Below, piece by piece: positions 16,367 through 24,957 of a stretch of 64,000 nucleotides of DNA. Positions within the stretch are counted from its first letter, which is position 1. Every line of letters starts with the position of its first letter. The notes under the pieces were generated by a model that saw only the letters and a list, made by a program, of their open reading frames with translations, was not told the DNA's origin and did not search any database. The translations under genes were made by a program, and so were the position numbers. Source of the stretch: Hydrogenophaga sp. (GTDB taxonomy: Bacteria > Pseudomonadota > Gammaproteobacteria > Burkholderiales > Burkholderiaceae_C); assembly GCA_021154985.1 (NCBI GenBank), contig JAJNQE010000110.1:1-64000 (forward strand), written 5' to 3'.

Positions 16367-17167
16367 TCAGGCGCCGTGACACTTCTTGTATTTCTTGCCG
16401 CTGCCACAAGGGCACGGATCGTTGCGCCCCGGCGTCTCGGCCTTGCGGATCGGCTCCACGCGCGGGCCCAGGCTGCGCCCGATCTGGGCCAGGTCGTACA
16501 CCGCCCAGATCGCCGCGCCAAATGCGTTGAGGCGCTCGTCGCTCACGCTCGGCGGGCCGTCTTCGGCGTGCATGTTCACCGTGGGTTTGCCGGTGTCGTC
16601 TTCGGTCAGCGCCACCAGGTGGTCCAGCGCTTCGTCCATCCAGGCGGCGGTCTCCTTGTCGCGCGGCGGTGCCCAGTCGTCAGGCCAGTTTTCCACCACG
16701 AACATGAAGCCCAGCGCCCACACCTGCGCATAGGCCGGCAGCTCCTGGTCCTTGAAATCGGCGCGCTCGGCCTCGGGCAGTGCGGCCACCGCGCCGCGCA
16801 CATCCATCAGCTCTGGGTGGTAGCTGCGCTCGTCTTCCAGCGTGTCCACCGGCGCGGCGAGTGAGGTCGCCACCTCGGCACTGCGGCGTGCCCACAGCGC
16901 CATGAACTGCTCGTATTGCGCGGTGTTGGCGAAGTGCGTGCCGTCTTCCTGCGGCGCGGTGGGCAAGGCACCGGTGCCCAGCAGCATGGGCAACCACTCG
17001 GCCGGCTCCACCGGGCGGCGCGTGCACAGCAGCGCGGCCATGGCGCCTTCACAAAACTCCCACTGCGGCACGTCTTCGCCGCGCGTGCGCAGGTCGTCCA
17101 GGATGGCGTCGAGGGTGTCGTAATCGTTGTTGTCCAGCTCGACGACTGGTTCCAGAGGGGTGTTCAT
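16367..17167 (-). CDS. UPF0149/YecA family protein with C-terminal SEC-C zinc motif
   Basis: A 266-residue protein. The N-terminal part (about 10-190) fits the YgfB/YecA (UPF0149) fold with the typical WEFCEGAMAALLC and WALGFMFVVENWPDDW segments. The end, GRNDPCPCGSGKKYKKCHG, is a SEC-C motif that binds zinc, as in SecA. Family function is not settled; YecA has been linked to ribosomes and nascent chains in enterics. It converges on the GST gene with a 15-base gap and is divergent from the FMN-binding protein gene. Confidence 0.9.
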   Translation of the reverse strand: MNTPLEPVVELDNNDYDTLDAILDDLRTRGEDVPQWEFCEGAMAALLCTRRPVEPAEWLPMLLGTGALPTAPQEDGTHFANTAQYEQFMALWARRSAEVATSLAAPVDTLEDERSYHPELMDVRGAVAALPEAERADFKDQELPAYAQVWALGFMFVVENWPDDWAPPRDKETAAWMDEALDHLVALTEDDTGKPTVNMHAEDGPPSVSDERLNAFGAAIWAVYDLAQIGRSLGPRVEPIRKAETPGRNDPCPCGSGKKYKKCHGA

Positions 17168-17243
17168 GGGAAAGAGGGGCCTGCAGAAGCCCGGGTTTTA
17201 TGATGGGTTGAAGTGTATTCCGCACCCCTCGCCGAAAGCCCCC

Positions 17244-18863
17244 ATGCTCGACCGCCTCAACGCCCTCTACCCCGTGCGCTACACCGCGCTCGCCTTGTGT
17301 GCGGTGCTGACGCTGCTGAGCCTGTTCACCCTCATCGCGTTCGGCATGGGTGGCGTCTGGTTCCTGGTGTTTGCCGGGCTCACGGCACTGGGTGTCTTCG
17401 ACCTTCGGCAAACCAAGAGCTCGGTGCTGCGCAACTACCCCGTGATCGGCCACCTGCGCTTCATGCTGGAGAAGATCCGCCCCGAGATCCGCCAGTACTT
17501 TCTGGAGAGCGACAACGAGGCCACGCCGTTCTCGCGCAGCCAGCGCAGCCTGGCCTATGCGCGCGCCAAAGGCGAAACCGACAAGCGCCCCTTCGGCACG
17601 CAGGTCGACCAGAACGCCACCGGCCACGAGTGGCTGAACCACTCGATGGCGCCCAGCGTGATCGCCTCGCACGACTTCCGCCTCACCATCGGCGGGCCGG
17701 CCTGCACACAGCCCTATGAGGCCAGCGTGTTCAACATCTCGGCCATGAGCTTTGGCGCACTCTCGGCCAACGCGATCCAGGCGCTGAACGCAGGCGCCAA
17801 ACGCGGCGGCTTCGCGCACGACACCGGCGAGGGTTCGATCTCGGCCTACCACCGCCTGCACGGCGGCGATCTGATCTGGGAGATCGGTTCGGGCTATTTC
17901 GGCTGCCGCGACGAGGCCGGCCAATTCAGCCCCGAGCGTGTCCAGGCCCACGCGATGGACCCGCAGGTGAAGATGGTCGAGATCAAGCTCAGCCAGGGTG
18001 CCAAGCCCGGGCACGGCGGCGTGCTGCCGGGGCCGAAGGTCACGCCCGAGATTGCCGCTGCGCGCGGCGTGCTGGTGGGCCAGGACTGCATTTCACCCGC
18101 GGCGCACAGCGCGTTTTCCACACCCATCGAGTTGATGCATTTCATCGTGCGCCTGCGCGAGCTCTCGGGTGGCAAACCGGTGGGTTTCAAGCTCTGCATC
18201 GGCCACCCGTGGGAATGGTTCGGCATCGTCAAAGCCATGCTGGCCACCGGCATCACACCCGACTTCATCGTGGTCGACGGCGCCGAAGGCGGCACCGGCG
18301 CCGCCCCGCTGGAGTTCACCGACCACGTGGGCGCGCCACTGCAGGAAGGTTTGCGGCTGGTGCACAACACGCTGGTGGGCGTGAACCTGCGCGACCGCAT
18401 CAAGATCGGCTGCGCCGGCAAGGTCATCAGCGCCTTCGACATCGTGCGCACTATCGCCATCGGCGCCGACTGGTGCAACAGCGCGCGCGGCTTCATGTTC
18501 GCGCTGGGCTGCATTCAGGCCCAGAGCTGCCACACCGGCCAGTGCCCTACCGGCGTGACCACGCAAGACCCCGTGCGCCAGCAAGCGCTGGTGGTGCCCG
18601 ACAAGGCCGAGCGGGTGTACCAGTTCCACCAGCGCACGCTCATGGCGCTGCAAGAGCTCATCCAGGCCGCCGGCCTGCAACACCCGGCCGAGATCACCGC
18701 GCACCACCTGGTGCGCCGCGTGAACCAGAACGAGGTGCGCCTGCTGGCCAACCTGCTGCCCGAAACGCTGCCCGGCGCCCTGCTGCAAGACCTGAACGGT
18801 CAACACGCGGTGTTCACCACCTACTGGCCGCAAGCGCACGCAGACCGGTTCGGCTTGGCTTGA
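17244..18863 (+). CDS. FMN-binding glutamate synthase family protein, membrane-anchored
   Basis: A 539-residue protein with two N-terminal hydrophobic segments (about 12-55) followed by the FMN/Fe-S domain of glutamate synthase large subunits. Clear blocks are FNISAMSFGALSANAI, GAKPGHGGVLPG, VVDGAEGGTGAAP, RGFMFALGCIQAQSCHTGQCPTGV (cysteine cluster in part) and NSAR. It lacks the glutaminase domain, so it is not a full GltB. A role as a ferredoxin- or quinone-linked glutamate synthase-like oxidoreductase is possible. I start at ATG 17244. Its stop codon is the first three bases of the toxin-antitoxin operator palindrome. Confidence 0.9.
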   Translation: MLDRLNALYPVRYTALALCAVLTLLSLFTLIAFGMGGVWFLVFAGLTALGVFDLRQTKSSVLRNYPVIGHLRFMLEKIRPEIRQYFLESDNEATPFSRSQRSLAYARAKGETDKRPFGTQVDQNATGHEWLNHSMAPSVIASHDFRLTIGGPACTQPYEASVFNISAMSFGALSANAIQALNAGAKRGGFAHDTGEGSISAYHRLHGGDLIWEIGSGYFGCRDEAGQFSPERVQAHAMDPQVKMVEIKLSQGAKPGHGGVLPGPKVTPEIAAARGVLVGQDCISPAAHSAFSTPIELMHFIVRLRELSGGKPVGFKLCIGHPWEWFGIVKAMLATGITPDFIVVDGAEGGTGAAPLEFTDHVGAPLQEGLRLVHNTLVGVNLRDRIKIGCAGKVISAFDIVRTIAIGADWCNSARGFMFALGCIQAQSCHTGQCPTGVTTQDPVRQQALVVPDKAERVYQFHQRTLMALQELIQAAGLQHPAEITAHHLVRRVNQNEVRLLANLLPETLPGALLQDLNGQHAVFTTYWPQAHADRFGLA

Positions 18864-18889
18864 TCATATTGACCAATATGATCATAATG
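18855..18889 (+). promoter_or_regulatory. Promoter and palindromic operator of the Phd/PIN toxin-antitoxin pair
   Basis: A perfect inverted repeat, TGATCATATTG (18861-18871) and CAATATGATCA (18874-18884), is separated by two bases. A possible -35 TTGGCT (18855-18860) and -10 TATGAT (18877-18882) have a 16-base spacer, so the palindrome would cover the -10 region. Such a site is expected for autorepression by the antitoxin-toxin complex. The segment is strikingly AT-rich against its surroundings. The stop codon of the upstream FMN-protein gene is embedded in the left arm. Confidence 0.7.
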
Positions 18890-18911
18890 ATCTTGTTTTC
18901 AGGAGTCCTCC

Positions 18912-19187
18912 ATGATCACCGAAACCAGCGCCGTGTCTTTTCGTCAGAACCTGGGTGACATGCTCAACCAAGTGCACTACCGCAGCGACAGCATCGTCAT
19001 CAACAAGGACGGCAAGCCCATCGCAGCGCTGGTGGACGCGCGCCTGTTCGCCCGCATCCGGCGCATGCAGGTGCGATTTGATGCACTGAGCGAGCGGCTG
19101 GCCGCAGGCTTTGAAGACGTGCCGCAAGACGAAGGCATGGCCGAGATCGAGGCCGCCGTGAAAGCCACCCGCCGAGCGAAGCGCTGA
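18912..19187 (+). CDS. Type II antitoxin, Phd/YefM family
   Basis: A 91-residue protein whose first half (MITETSAVSFRQNLGDMLNQVHYRSD region, then IVINKDGKPIAALV) is the Phd/YefM DNA-binding fold, followed by a charged C-terminal tail that would bind and block the toxin. A strong AGGAG site lies seven bases before the ATG. It is preceded by a perfect palindromic operator and followed two bases later by a PIN-domain toxin gene, the usual antitoxin-first order. It should neutralise the toxin and repress its own promoter. Confidence 0.9.
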   Translation: MITETSAVSFRQNLGDMLNQVHYRSDSIVINKDGKPIAALVDARLFARIRRMQVRFDALSERLAAGFEDVPQDEGMAEIEAAVKATRRAKR

Positions 19188-19189
19188 TC

Positions 19190-19597
19190 GTGCGGGTGGT
19201 CCTGGACACCAATGTGTTGCTTTCCGGCCTGGCATACCCGGGCAGCGTGCCGGGCAAAATCGTCTCGGCATGGCGCCATGGCGCTCTTGAGGTGGTGCTG
19301 AGCCACTTCATCCTCGACGAACTGCGGCGCGTGCTGCCCCGCCTGCGGGCCCGCCATGGCCTGAATGACGCCGAGATCGCCGACCTGGTGGACTGTCTGG
19401 CGTTTGAAGCGGAACTGGTCGAGCCGGATTCAGCGTTCGATGCCGAGCTGACAGATGTTTTTGATCAACCGGTGCTGGCGACGCTGAGAAGTGCGGCTGC
19501 CGACGCACTCATCACCGGTGACAAGGCCCTGCTGGCTTTGGCGCACAAACACCCGGTGATGACACCAGCAGAATTTTGGGCTGCGCACGGCGGATAG
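19190..19597 (+). CDS. PIN-domain ribonuclease toxin (COG1569 type)
   Basis: A 135-residue PIN-domain protein. The acidic metal-binding residues appear in VVLDTNVLLSGL (first Asp), ILDELRRVL (Glu), and AADALITGDKALLAL (distal Asp residues). Toxins of this fold cleave RNA when freed from the antitoxin. The start is a GTG at 19190, two bases after the antitoxin stop, consistent with lower translation and coupling to the antitoxin. It ends eight bases before the opposing MORN-type gene. Confidence 0.88.
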   Translation: MRVVLDTNVLLSGLAYPGSVPGKIVSAWRHGALEVVLSHFILDELRRVLPRLRARHGLNDAEIADLVDCLAFEAELVEPDSAFDAELTDVFDQPVLATLRSAAADALITGDKALLALAHKHPVMTPAEFWAAHGG

Positions 19598-19604
19598 GGG
19601 TCGC

Positions 19605-20729
19605 TCAGATCCGCGAACCGTCTTCCAGAAAACGCTCCTCGCGCACGAGTTCGCCCTGAGCGTTGTAGTGCTTGCGCCGCAGCAGCACGCCGCGCTCGCC
19701 GTGTTCGTCTTCCACCGCCAGCACGCCCGCTTCGGTGAAGTACTTCTGCCAGCCCAGCAGGCGGCCATTGCGCTCCACATTCACCGCCGCGGGCAATCCG
19801 GTGTCCCAGAAGCTCTCGGTGGTGCGTTCCTGGTTGCGGCCGTCGCGGCGGATCTGCTGCTGGGCCTTCTGCTTGCCGTTCAGGTACCACTGCTGGATGC
19901 GCTGCTCGTAACCCTCGGCCCAGGCGGTTTCCTGGGTGAGCTGCCCGCTCTCGGCCCACTCGCGCGCAACACCCTCGCGGCCCTCCCGGCTGTTGGGGTC
20001 GCGCTCGATGAAGTCGGTCTCTGACCGGGGTTTGCCCGAGGGGTAGAACACGCGCTTGATGCGCCGCCCGTCCTTGAGCTCCTCGTTGCGCACCAAGCGG
20101 CCTTCGCGGTCCAGCACGCTCTGGCGCTGCATCTGGCCCTGCAGGTAGCTCACGGCGCCCGCAGGCTGGCCGTCTGCGCGGTGCAGCGTCACATCGCTCG
20201 CGCGACCCGTGTGGCCACACACCTCGCGGTCTTGCGGCACCAGCGTCACGGCGGCGCAGCGCAGCTCGGTCAGGCGGCCATCAGCCAGGTAGCCGATAGT
20301 GAGCACGGTGCGCCGACCGGCCGCGAAATGCAGCTCCTGCAGGTGGCCGGCTTCGGCGAAGTGCTTCTGCACCCCCACCGAGCTGCCGTCCTCGAAGCTC
20401 TCCTCTTTGCGCAGCGTGCCCTTGCCGTCGAAGGTGCGCGCCAGGCCGTCGCGGTTGCCGCGTTCATTGAGGGTGTATTCGCGACGCTCGCCATCGGCCA
20501 GCACCATGAGCACCGGGCCCACGTACTTGCCGTCGCGCAGGGTCTGGTCGAGCCGGCGCACCTGGCCACTGTCGTCGGTGCAGCGCATCACGCCGCTCTT
20601 GCCGGCGGTGGTGTGGCCGTTGGCGCGGCTCACGCTTTCGCCGTTGAGCTCGCAGGTCTGAACCGCCCACGCCTGGGCGCAAAACAAGGCAGCCACCAGC
20701 AGTGGCAAGAAACGCAACTCAATCGACAT
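19605..20729 (-). CDS. Secreted MORN-variant (YwqK-like) repeat protein
   Basis: A 374-residue protein with a signal peptide (MSIELRFLPLLVAALFCAQAWA), so it acts in the periplasm or outside. The rest is a run of short beta-hairpin repeats of the MORN_2/YwqK type, such as GKYVGPVLMVLADGERREY, ELKDGRRIKRVFYPSGKPRSE and YLNGKQKAQQQIRRDG. Some databases call this family a toxin-antitoxin antitoxin, but the signal peptide makes a cytosolic antitoxin role unlikely. Its start overlaps the end of the upstream PIN gene by 11 bases on the same strand. Function unknown. Confidence 0.82.
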   Translation of the reverse strand: MSIELRFLPLLVAALFCAQAWAVQTCELNGESVSRANGHTTAGKSGVMRCTDDSGQVRRLDQTLRDGKYVGPVLMVLADGERREYTLNERGNRDGLARTFDGKGTLRKEESFEDGSSVGVQKHFAEAGHLQELHFAAGRRTVLTIGYLADGRLTELRCAAVTLVPQDREVCGHTGRASDVTLHRADGQPAGAVSYLQGQMQRQSVLDREGRLVRNEELKDGRRIKRVFYPSGKPRSETDFIERDPNSREGREGVAREWAESGQLTQETAWAEGYEQRIQQWYLNGKQKAQQQIRRDGRNQERTTESFWDTGLPAAVNVERNGRLLGWQKYFTEAGVLAVEDEHGERGVLLRRKHYNAQGELVREERFLEDGSRI

Positions 20730-21162
20730 GGCTCAGGCTCCATTCGCGACACACATGCACACCGACACGCGCCAGCCGCCTGCCCATGCAGAGCACCGCG
20801 TCGTCCTTGCTCACCAGTGTGGCGCGGTGCGCCGCAGCAAGGTCAATGAACTTCTGGTCGTCGGGGTCTTTGCAGGTGTAGGCGGCTTTGGGCGCTTCGG
20901 GCACGAGGCGCGTGCAGCGGTCGAAGGCGTCGAGCACGTCTTGCGCGGGCCGGGCCTGCGTGACGAGGCGACGCGCGATTTGCGGGTAGGCCAGTACGCG
21001 CACGAGTTCTTCGCGCATGGCGGCGGTGGCAATCCACGCGCCGTCAGCAAGCTCCACCGCCTTGCGCAGGGGCACTGTGGCGGTGTCCTGAAACACGAAG
21101 AGATCGAGCGCGATGTTGGTGTCGAGCACCAGCAAGTGGGTGGTCTCGGGCACCTCGACCAC
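20719..21162 (-). CDS. PIN-domain protein, putative toxin component
   Basis: A 147-residue PIN-domain protein with LLVLDTNIALDLFVF (first Asp), MREELVRVL (Glu) and CKDPDDQKFIDLAAAHRATLVSKDDAVL (distal acidic residues, quoted here as the family block in two parts: CKDPDDQKF and LVSKDDAVL). It fits the COG1569 group usually paired with an antitoxin, but no small antitoxin gene is visible beside it. It lies three bases downstream of rlmL on the same strand and overlaps the secreted MORN-type gene by 11 bases. It may be an orphan toxin or a housekeeping RNase. Confidence 0.82.
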   Translation of the reverse strand: MVEVPETTHLLVLDTNIALDLFVFQDTATVPLRKAVELADGAWIATAAMREELVRVLAYPQIARRLVTQARPAQDVLDAFDRCTRLVPEAPKAAYTCKDPDDQKFIDLAAAHRATLVSKDDAVLCMGRRLARVGVHVCREWSLSHVD

Positions 21163-21164
21163 GC

Positions 21165-22511
21165 TCAGTCCTCGGCGTCGGGCCCGGGGCGCGGCTTGCG
21201 GGCCGTCAAGTCAAAGCGGAACAGCCGGCATTCGATCGGCCCGTTCCACAGTGGCACGCGGCGCGACTCCTTGAAGCGCATCTTGCCGGGCAGCTTGAGG
21301 TCGGGCGTGAGCAGCCAGGCGGTCCAGCCGGCGTAGTGGCTTTTCCAGTGGGCCGCAAGCTGGTTGAAGAAATCGCTGCCATCGCCACCGTCGGCCATCT
21401 GCGCACTCTCCCTGCCCTGTCCCGGCGTGGGTGGCGCGGCCTTGCCCACGGTGAAAGTGCGCGGCTCGCGCGGGGCCGCGCGCTGGGCTCGCGCGCTCGC
21501 GCGGTCTTCCGAGCTTTGCCCCGCCACACCGGCGGCGGCAATGCGCTCGCCGTACGGCGGGTTGAGCAGCATCACGCCGGGTTTGTTGCCGGGCGGCATG
21601 CGCTGCAAGGCATCGCCACCGCGCAGCTCGACGGCGTGGGCCACGCCCGCGCGCTCGGCGTTGCGCTGCGCGAAGTCGACCATGCGGAACGACACGTCGC
21701 TGCCGAACACGATGGGCGGGTGGCCTTCGGGCCACTCGCGTTGCTGGCGCTCGGCCTCGTCCAGGATGGGTTGCCACACGTGCGGCTGGAACGGCAACAG
21801 CTTCTCGAACGCGAAGCGGCGCAAATAGCCGGGCGGGATGTTGAGCGCAATCTGTGCGGCCTCGATCACCACCGTGCCGCTGCCGCAGCAGGGGTCGTAC
21901 AGGGGCACGATCTCATCGAGCGGCTGTCCTGCGCATGCGTCCCAGCCGGTGGCCGCGATCATGGCCGCGGCCAGGGTTTCCTTCAGCGGTGCGTCGCCCT
22001 TGTCTTCGCGCCAGCCGCGCTTGAACAGCGGCTCGCCCGAGGTGTCGATGTACAGGCTCACCGTCTCGGTGGTCAGGTGCACGTAGATGCGCACATCGGG
22101 CCAGGTGGTGTTGACGCTGGGGCGCTCGCCACGCTTCTCGCGGAAACGGTCGCAGATCGCGTCTTTCACCTTGAGCGCGGCAAAGTTCAGCGAGGTGAGC
22201 GGGCTGTGCTGCGCGGTGATCTCGACCTTGATGGTCTGCGCCGGCGTGAACCAGATCTCCCAGGCCACCTCGCTGGCGGCGTGGTACAGATCCTGTTCAG
22301 AGCGGTAGCCGCCGTGCCAGAGCTGCACCAGCACGCGCTGCGTGAGGCGGCTGTGCAGATTCAGGCGCATGGCGTCGCGCCACGACGCATTGAGGGCCAC
22401 GCCACCACGCGCCTTGTGCGGCGCTTCCACACCGGTGATGCGCTTCACCTCGGCGGCGAGCATGTCTTCCACGCCGGCGGCGCAGGGCAGAAAAACTTGG
22501 AGCTGGTTCAA
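21165..22511 (-). CDS. rlmL: 23S rRNA guanine-N2 methyltransferase, RlmL domain only
   Basis: A 448-residue SAM-dependent enzyme with an N-terminal THUMP RNA-binding domain (about 5-160) and a Rossmann methyltransferase domain (DPCCGSGTVVIEAA near 206-219; catalytic NPPYGER at 317-323). It matches the RlmL half of E. coli RlmKL, which modifies G2445; the RlmK half is absent. Residues about 326-376 after NPPYGER are a Gln/Ala/Pro-rich insertion. The frame starts with TTG at 22509-22511, overlapping the rpoN stop (TTGA); no ATG gives the family N-terminus, so I accept TTG with coupling to rpoN. Confidence 0.9.
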   Translation of the reverse strand: MNQLQVFLPCAAGVEDMLAAEVKRITGVEAPHKARGGVALNASWRDAMRLNLHSRLTQRVLVQLWHGGYRSEQDLYHAASEVAWEIWFTPAQTIKVEITAQHSPLTSLNFAALKVKDAICDRFREKRGERPSVNTTWPDVRIYVHLTTETVSLYIDTSGEPLFKRGWREDKGDAPLKETLAAAMIAATGWDACAGQPLDEIVPLYDPCCGSGTVVIEAAQIALNIPPGYLRRFAFEKLLPFQPHVWQPILDEAERQQREWPEGHPPIVFGSDVSFRMVDFAQRNAERAGVAHAVELRGGDALQRMPPGNKPGVMLLNPPYGERIAAAGVAGQSSEDRASARAQRAAPREPRTFTVGKAAPPTPGQGRESAQMADGGDGSDFFNQLAAHWKSHYAGWTAWLLTPDLKLPGKMRFKESRRVPLWNGPIECRLFRFDLTARKPRPGPDAED

Positions 22512-24148
22512 AGTGATTTTCTAAGGTTCGCGGGCGCGATTCGCAACGCCTCGCGGTACTTCGCCACGGTGCGGCGCGCGCATTCAATGCCTTGCTCGCG
22601 CAGCAGATCGGACAGCTGGTTGTCCGACAGCGGCTTGGCCGGCTCCTCGGCCGAGATGAATTGCTTGAGCAGCGCGCGCACCGCCGTGCTCGACGCGTTG
22701 CCACCGGTCTCGGTCCCCAGCGAAGAGCCGAAGAAATACTTGAGCTCGTAGGTGCCGAAGGGCGTGGACATGTACTTGGCGGTCGTCACACGGCTGATGG
22801 TGGATTCGTGCAGACCGAGTTCGTCGGCGATCTCGCGCAGCACCAGCGGGCGCATGGCGAGCTCGCCGTGCATGAAGAAATTGCGCTGGCGCTCCACGAT
22901 GGCGCTGGACACGCGCAGGATGGTGTCAAACCGCTGCTGGATGTTCTTGATGAACCAGCGCGCTTCCTGCAGCCGCTGCTGCATGGCCGCATGGCCGGCC
23001 TCGCCGCCGTTGTCGCGCCCGCCCCGGTTCTGGCGCATGGCGCTCGCATACACGTCGTGCACGCGCAAGCGCGGCATCACCTCGGGGTTGAGCAGGACCT
23101 TGAAGCCCCGGCCGGCGCGCGTGACCAGCACATCGGGCACGACCACATTGCGCTCGACATCGATGAAGCGGCGGCCCGGCTTGGGCTCCAGGCGGGCAAT
23201 GAGGCCCAGCGCAGCGCGCACGGTCTCGTCGTCCAGGCCGCAGAGGCTGCACAGGCGCTTCACATCGCGCTTGGCCACCAGCTCCATGGACTGACCGCAG
23301 ATGGCCAGCGCCGCGCGGGCTTCGGCGGTGTTGCGCATCTCCAGAATCTGCAGGCGCAGGCATTCGGCGAGGTTGCGCGCGCCCACCCCGGTGGGTTCCA
23401 TGTGCTGCAGCAGTTGCAGGGCCACGGCCAGGCGCTGCTCCAGCGCCTCGCGTTCCTCGAGCCCTTCATTGGGATCGTCGGTGGTCACCCGGCCCGACAA
23501 GGCCTGCCAGGCCGCGGCCAGCTCCGCCAGGCTGTCTTCGATGTAGCCGTCGTCGTTGAGCGACTCGATCAGGAAATACAGTGCCGCCCGGTCTTCGTCC
23601 GACAGGCGCAGGCAACGCGCCTGATCGTGCAAAAAATCCTGCAGGCTGATGTGGGCACGGGCCAGGTCGGCGGCGCTCGCCGTGTCGTCTTCGCCCGACG
23701 CGTTGTTGTTGCGCGCGGGTGCGTCACCGCCCCACTCGCTGTCGTCGGGCGCCATCTCCACCGTGCCGTCGCCCTCCCAGCTTTCCTCCACCGGCGTGGC
23801 GCCGTCGAGCTTGCCTTCGATGGCGTCGCCTTCACCGGTGTCGCTGCTGGCGCTGCTGCTCGATTCGCTGCTGGAGAGCATCGGGCCCGGGCCATCGGGC
23901 ACCTCGGGCGCCGTGGCGGCTTCCGCGATCTGCTCGCCCGCGCTCACCGGCACGTCGGTCTGCTCAAGACCAAACGCTTCGCGCTCGGCCAGGTCCTCGG
24001 AACGTTCGAGAAACGGGTTCTCGTCGAGCATCTGCTCGACCTCCTGCGCCATCTCCAGCGTGGAGAGTTGCAGCAGGCGGATGGATTGCTGCAGCTGGGG
24101 CGTGAGCGCCAGGTGCTGCGAGACGCGGAGTGACAGGCCTTGTTTCAT
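22508..24148 (-). CDS. rpoN: RNA polymerase sigma-54 factor
   Basis: A 546-residue sigma-54. Region I begins MKQGLSLRVSQHLALTPQLQ with the Gln/Leu-rich activator-response segment, followed by a long acidic, low-complexity Region II (about 50-175, Ser/Glu/Asp-rich) that makes it longer than the usual 480-500 residues. The C-terminus has the helix-turn-helix and the RpoN box ARRTVAKYRE, which reads the -24 element. It lies five bases after lptB in the widespread lptA-lptB-rpoN order; the next gene is rlmL rather than the common hpf. Confidence 0.97.
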   Translation of the reverse strand: MKQGLSLRVSQHLALTPQLQQSIRLLQLSTLEMAQEVEQMLDENPFLERSEDLAEREAFGLEQTDVPVSAGEQIAEAATAPEVPDGPGPMLSSSESSSSASSDTGEGDAIEGKLDGATPVEESWEGDGTVEMAPDDSEWGGDAPARNNNASGEDDTASAADLARAHISLQDFLHDQARCLRLSDEDRAALYFLIESLNDDGYIEDSLAELAAAWQALSGRVTTDDPNEGLEEREALEQRLAVALQLLQHMEPTGVGARNLAECLRLQILEMRNTAEARAALAICGQSMELVAKRDVKRLCSLCGLDDETVRAALGLIARLEPKPGRRFIDVERNVVVPDVLVTRAGRGFKVLLNPEVMPRLRVHDVYASAMRQNRGGRDNGGEAGHAAMQQRLQEARWFIKNIQQRFDTILRVSSAIVERQRNFFMHGELAMRPLVLREIADELGLHESTISRVTTAKYMSTPFGTYELKYFFGSSLGTETGGNASSTAVRALLKQFISAEEPAKPLSDNQLSDLLREQGIECARRTVAKYREALRIAPANLRKSL

Positions 24149-24153
24149 GGGCC

Positions 24154-24957
24154 TTACATGCGAAAGTGTTCGCCGAGGTACACACGGCGCACGTCGGCGT
24201 TTTCCACGATCTCGGCCGGTGTGCCGCTGGTGAGCACATGACCGTCGTTGATGATGTACGCGCGGTCGCAGATGCCCAGGGTCTCGCGCACGTTGTGGTC
24301 GGTGATGAGCACGCCGATGCCGCGCGACTTGAGGAAACCGATGATGCGCTGGATCTCGATCACCGCGATCGGGTCGATGCCGGCAAAGGGCTCGTCGAGC
24401 AGGATGAAACGCGGGTTGGTGGCCAGCGCGCGCGCGATTTCGACCCGGCGGCGCTCACCGCCCGAGAGCGCCGGGGCTGGCGAATCGCGCAAGTGGTCCA
24501 CGTGTAGGTCTTTCAGCAGCTCGTCGAGCCGGGCCTCGATGGCGGCCTTGCTCAGTGCCTTGCCGGCTTCGTCTTCCTGCAACTCCAGCACGGCGCGCAC
24601 GTTGTCGGCCACGTTGAGCTTGCGAAAGATCGACGCCTCTTGCGGCAGATAGCCCAGGCCCAGGCGCGCGCGGCGGTGGATGGGCAGGCCCTGGATGGCC
24701 TGGCCGTCCAGCAGGATCTGCCCGGCGTCCGAGCGCAGCAGGCCGACCAGCATGTAGAACGACGTGGTCTTGCCCGCGCCGTTGGGGCCGAGCAGACCCA
24801 CCACCTCCCCTTTGAACACCGCGAGCGACACATCCTTGACGACCTTGCGGCTGCCGTAGGCCTTTTGCAGGCCCTGGGCCTCCAGCCGGCTGATGTCGGG
24901 GGCGGGCGCGGCGCGCTTGCCCGGGCTCATGGCCTTGGCCGAGGGCATCGCCGTCAC
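24154..24957 (-). CDS. lptB: LPS export ABC transporter ATP-binding protein
   Basis: A 267-residue ATPase that powers the LptBFG complex moving lipopolysaccharide from the inner membrane. Walker A GPNGAGKTT, Q-loop LPQEASIF, signature LSGGERRR, Walker B FILLDEPFAG and switch histidine TDHNV are all present. A 22-residue Pro/Ala/Lys-rich extension precedes the core. The start is a GTG at 24955-24957 overlapping the lptA stop (GTGA), with an ATG three codons later as the alternative. It lies between lptA and rpoN. Confidence 0.96.
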   Translation of the reverse strand: MTAMPSAKAMSPGKRAAPAPDISRLEAQGLQKAYGSRKVVKDVSLAVFKGEVVGLLGPNGAGKTTSFYMLVGLLRSDAGQILLDGQAIQGLPIHRRARLGLGYLPQEASIFRKLNVADNVRAVLELQEDEAGKALSKAAIEARLDELLKDLHVDHLRDSPAPALSGGERRRVEIARALATNPRFILLDEPFAGIDPIAVIEIQRIIGFLKSRGIGVLITDHNVRETLGICDRAYIINDGHVLTSGTPAEIVENADVRRVYLGEHFRM

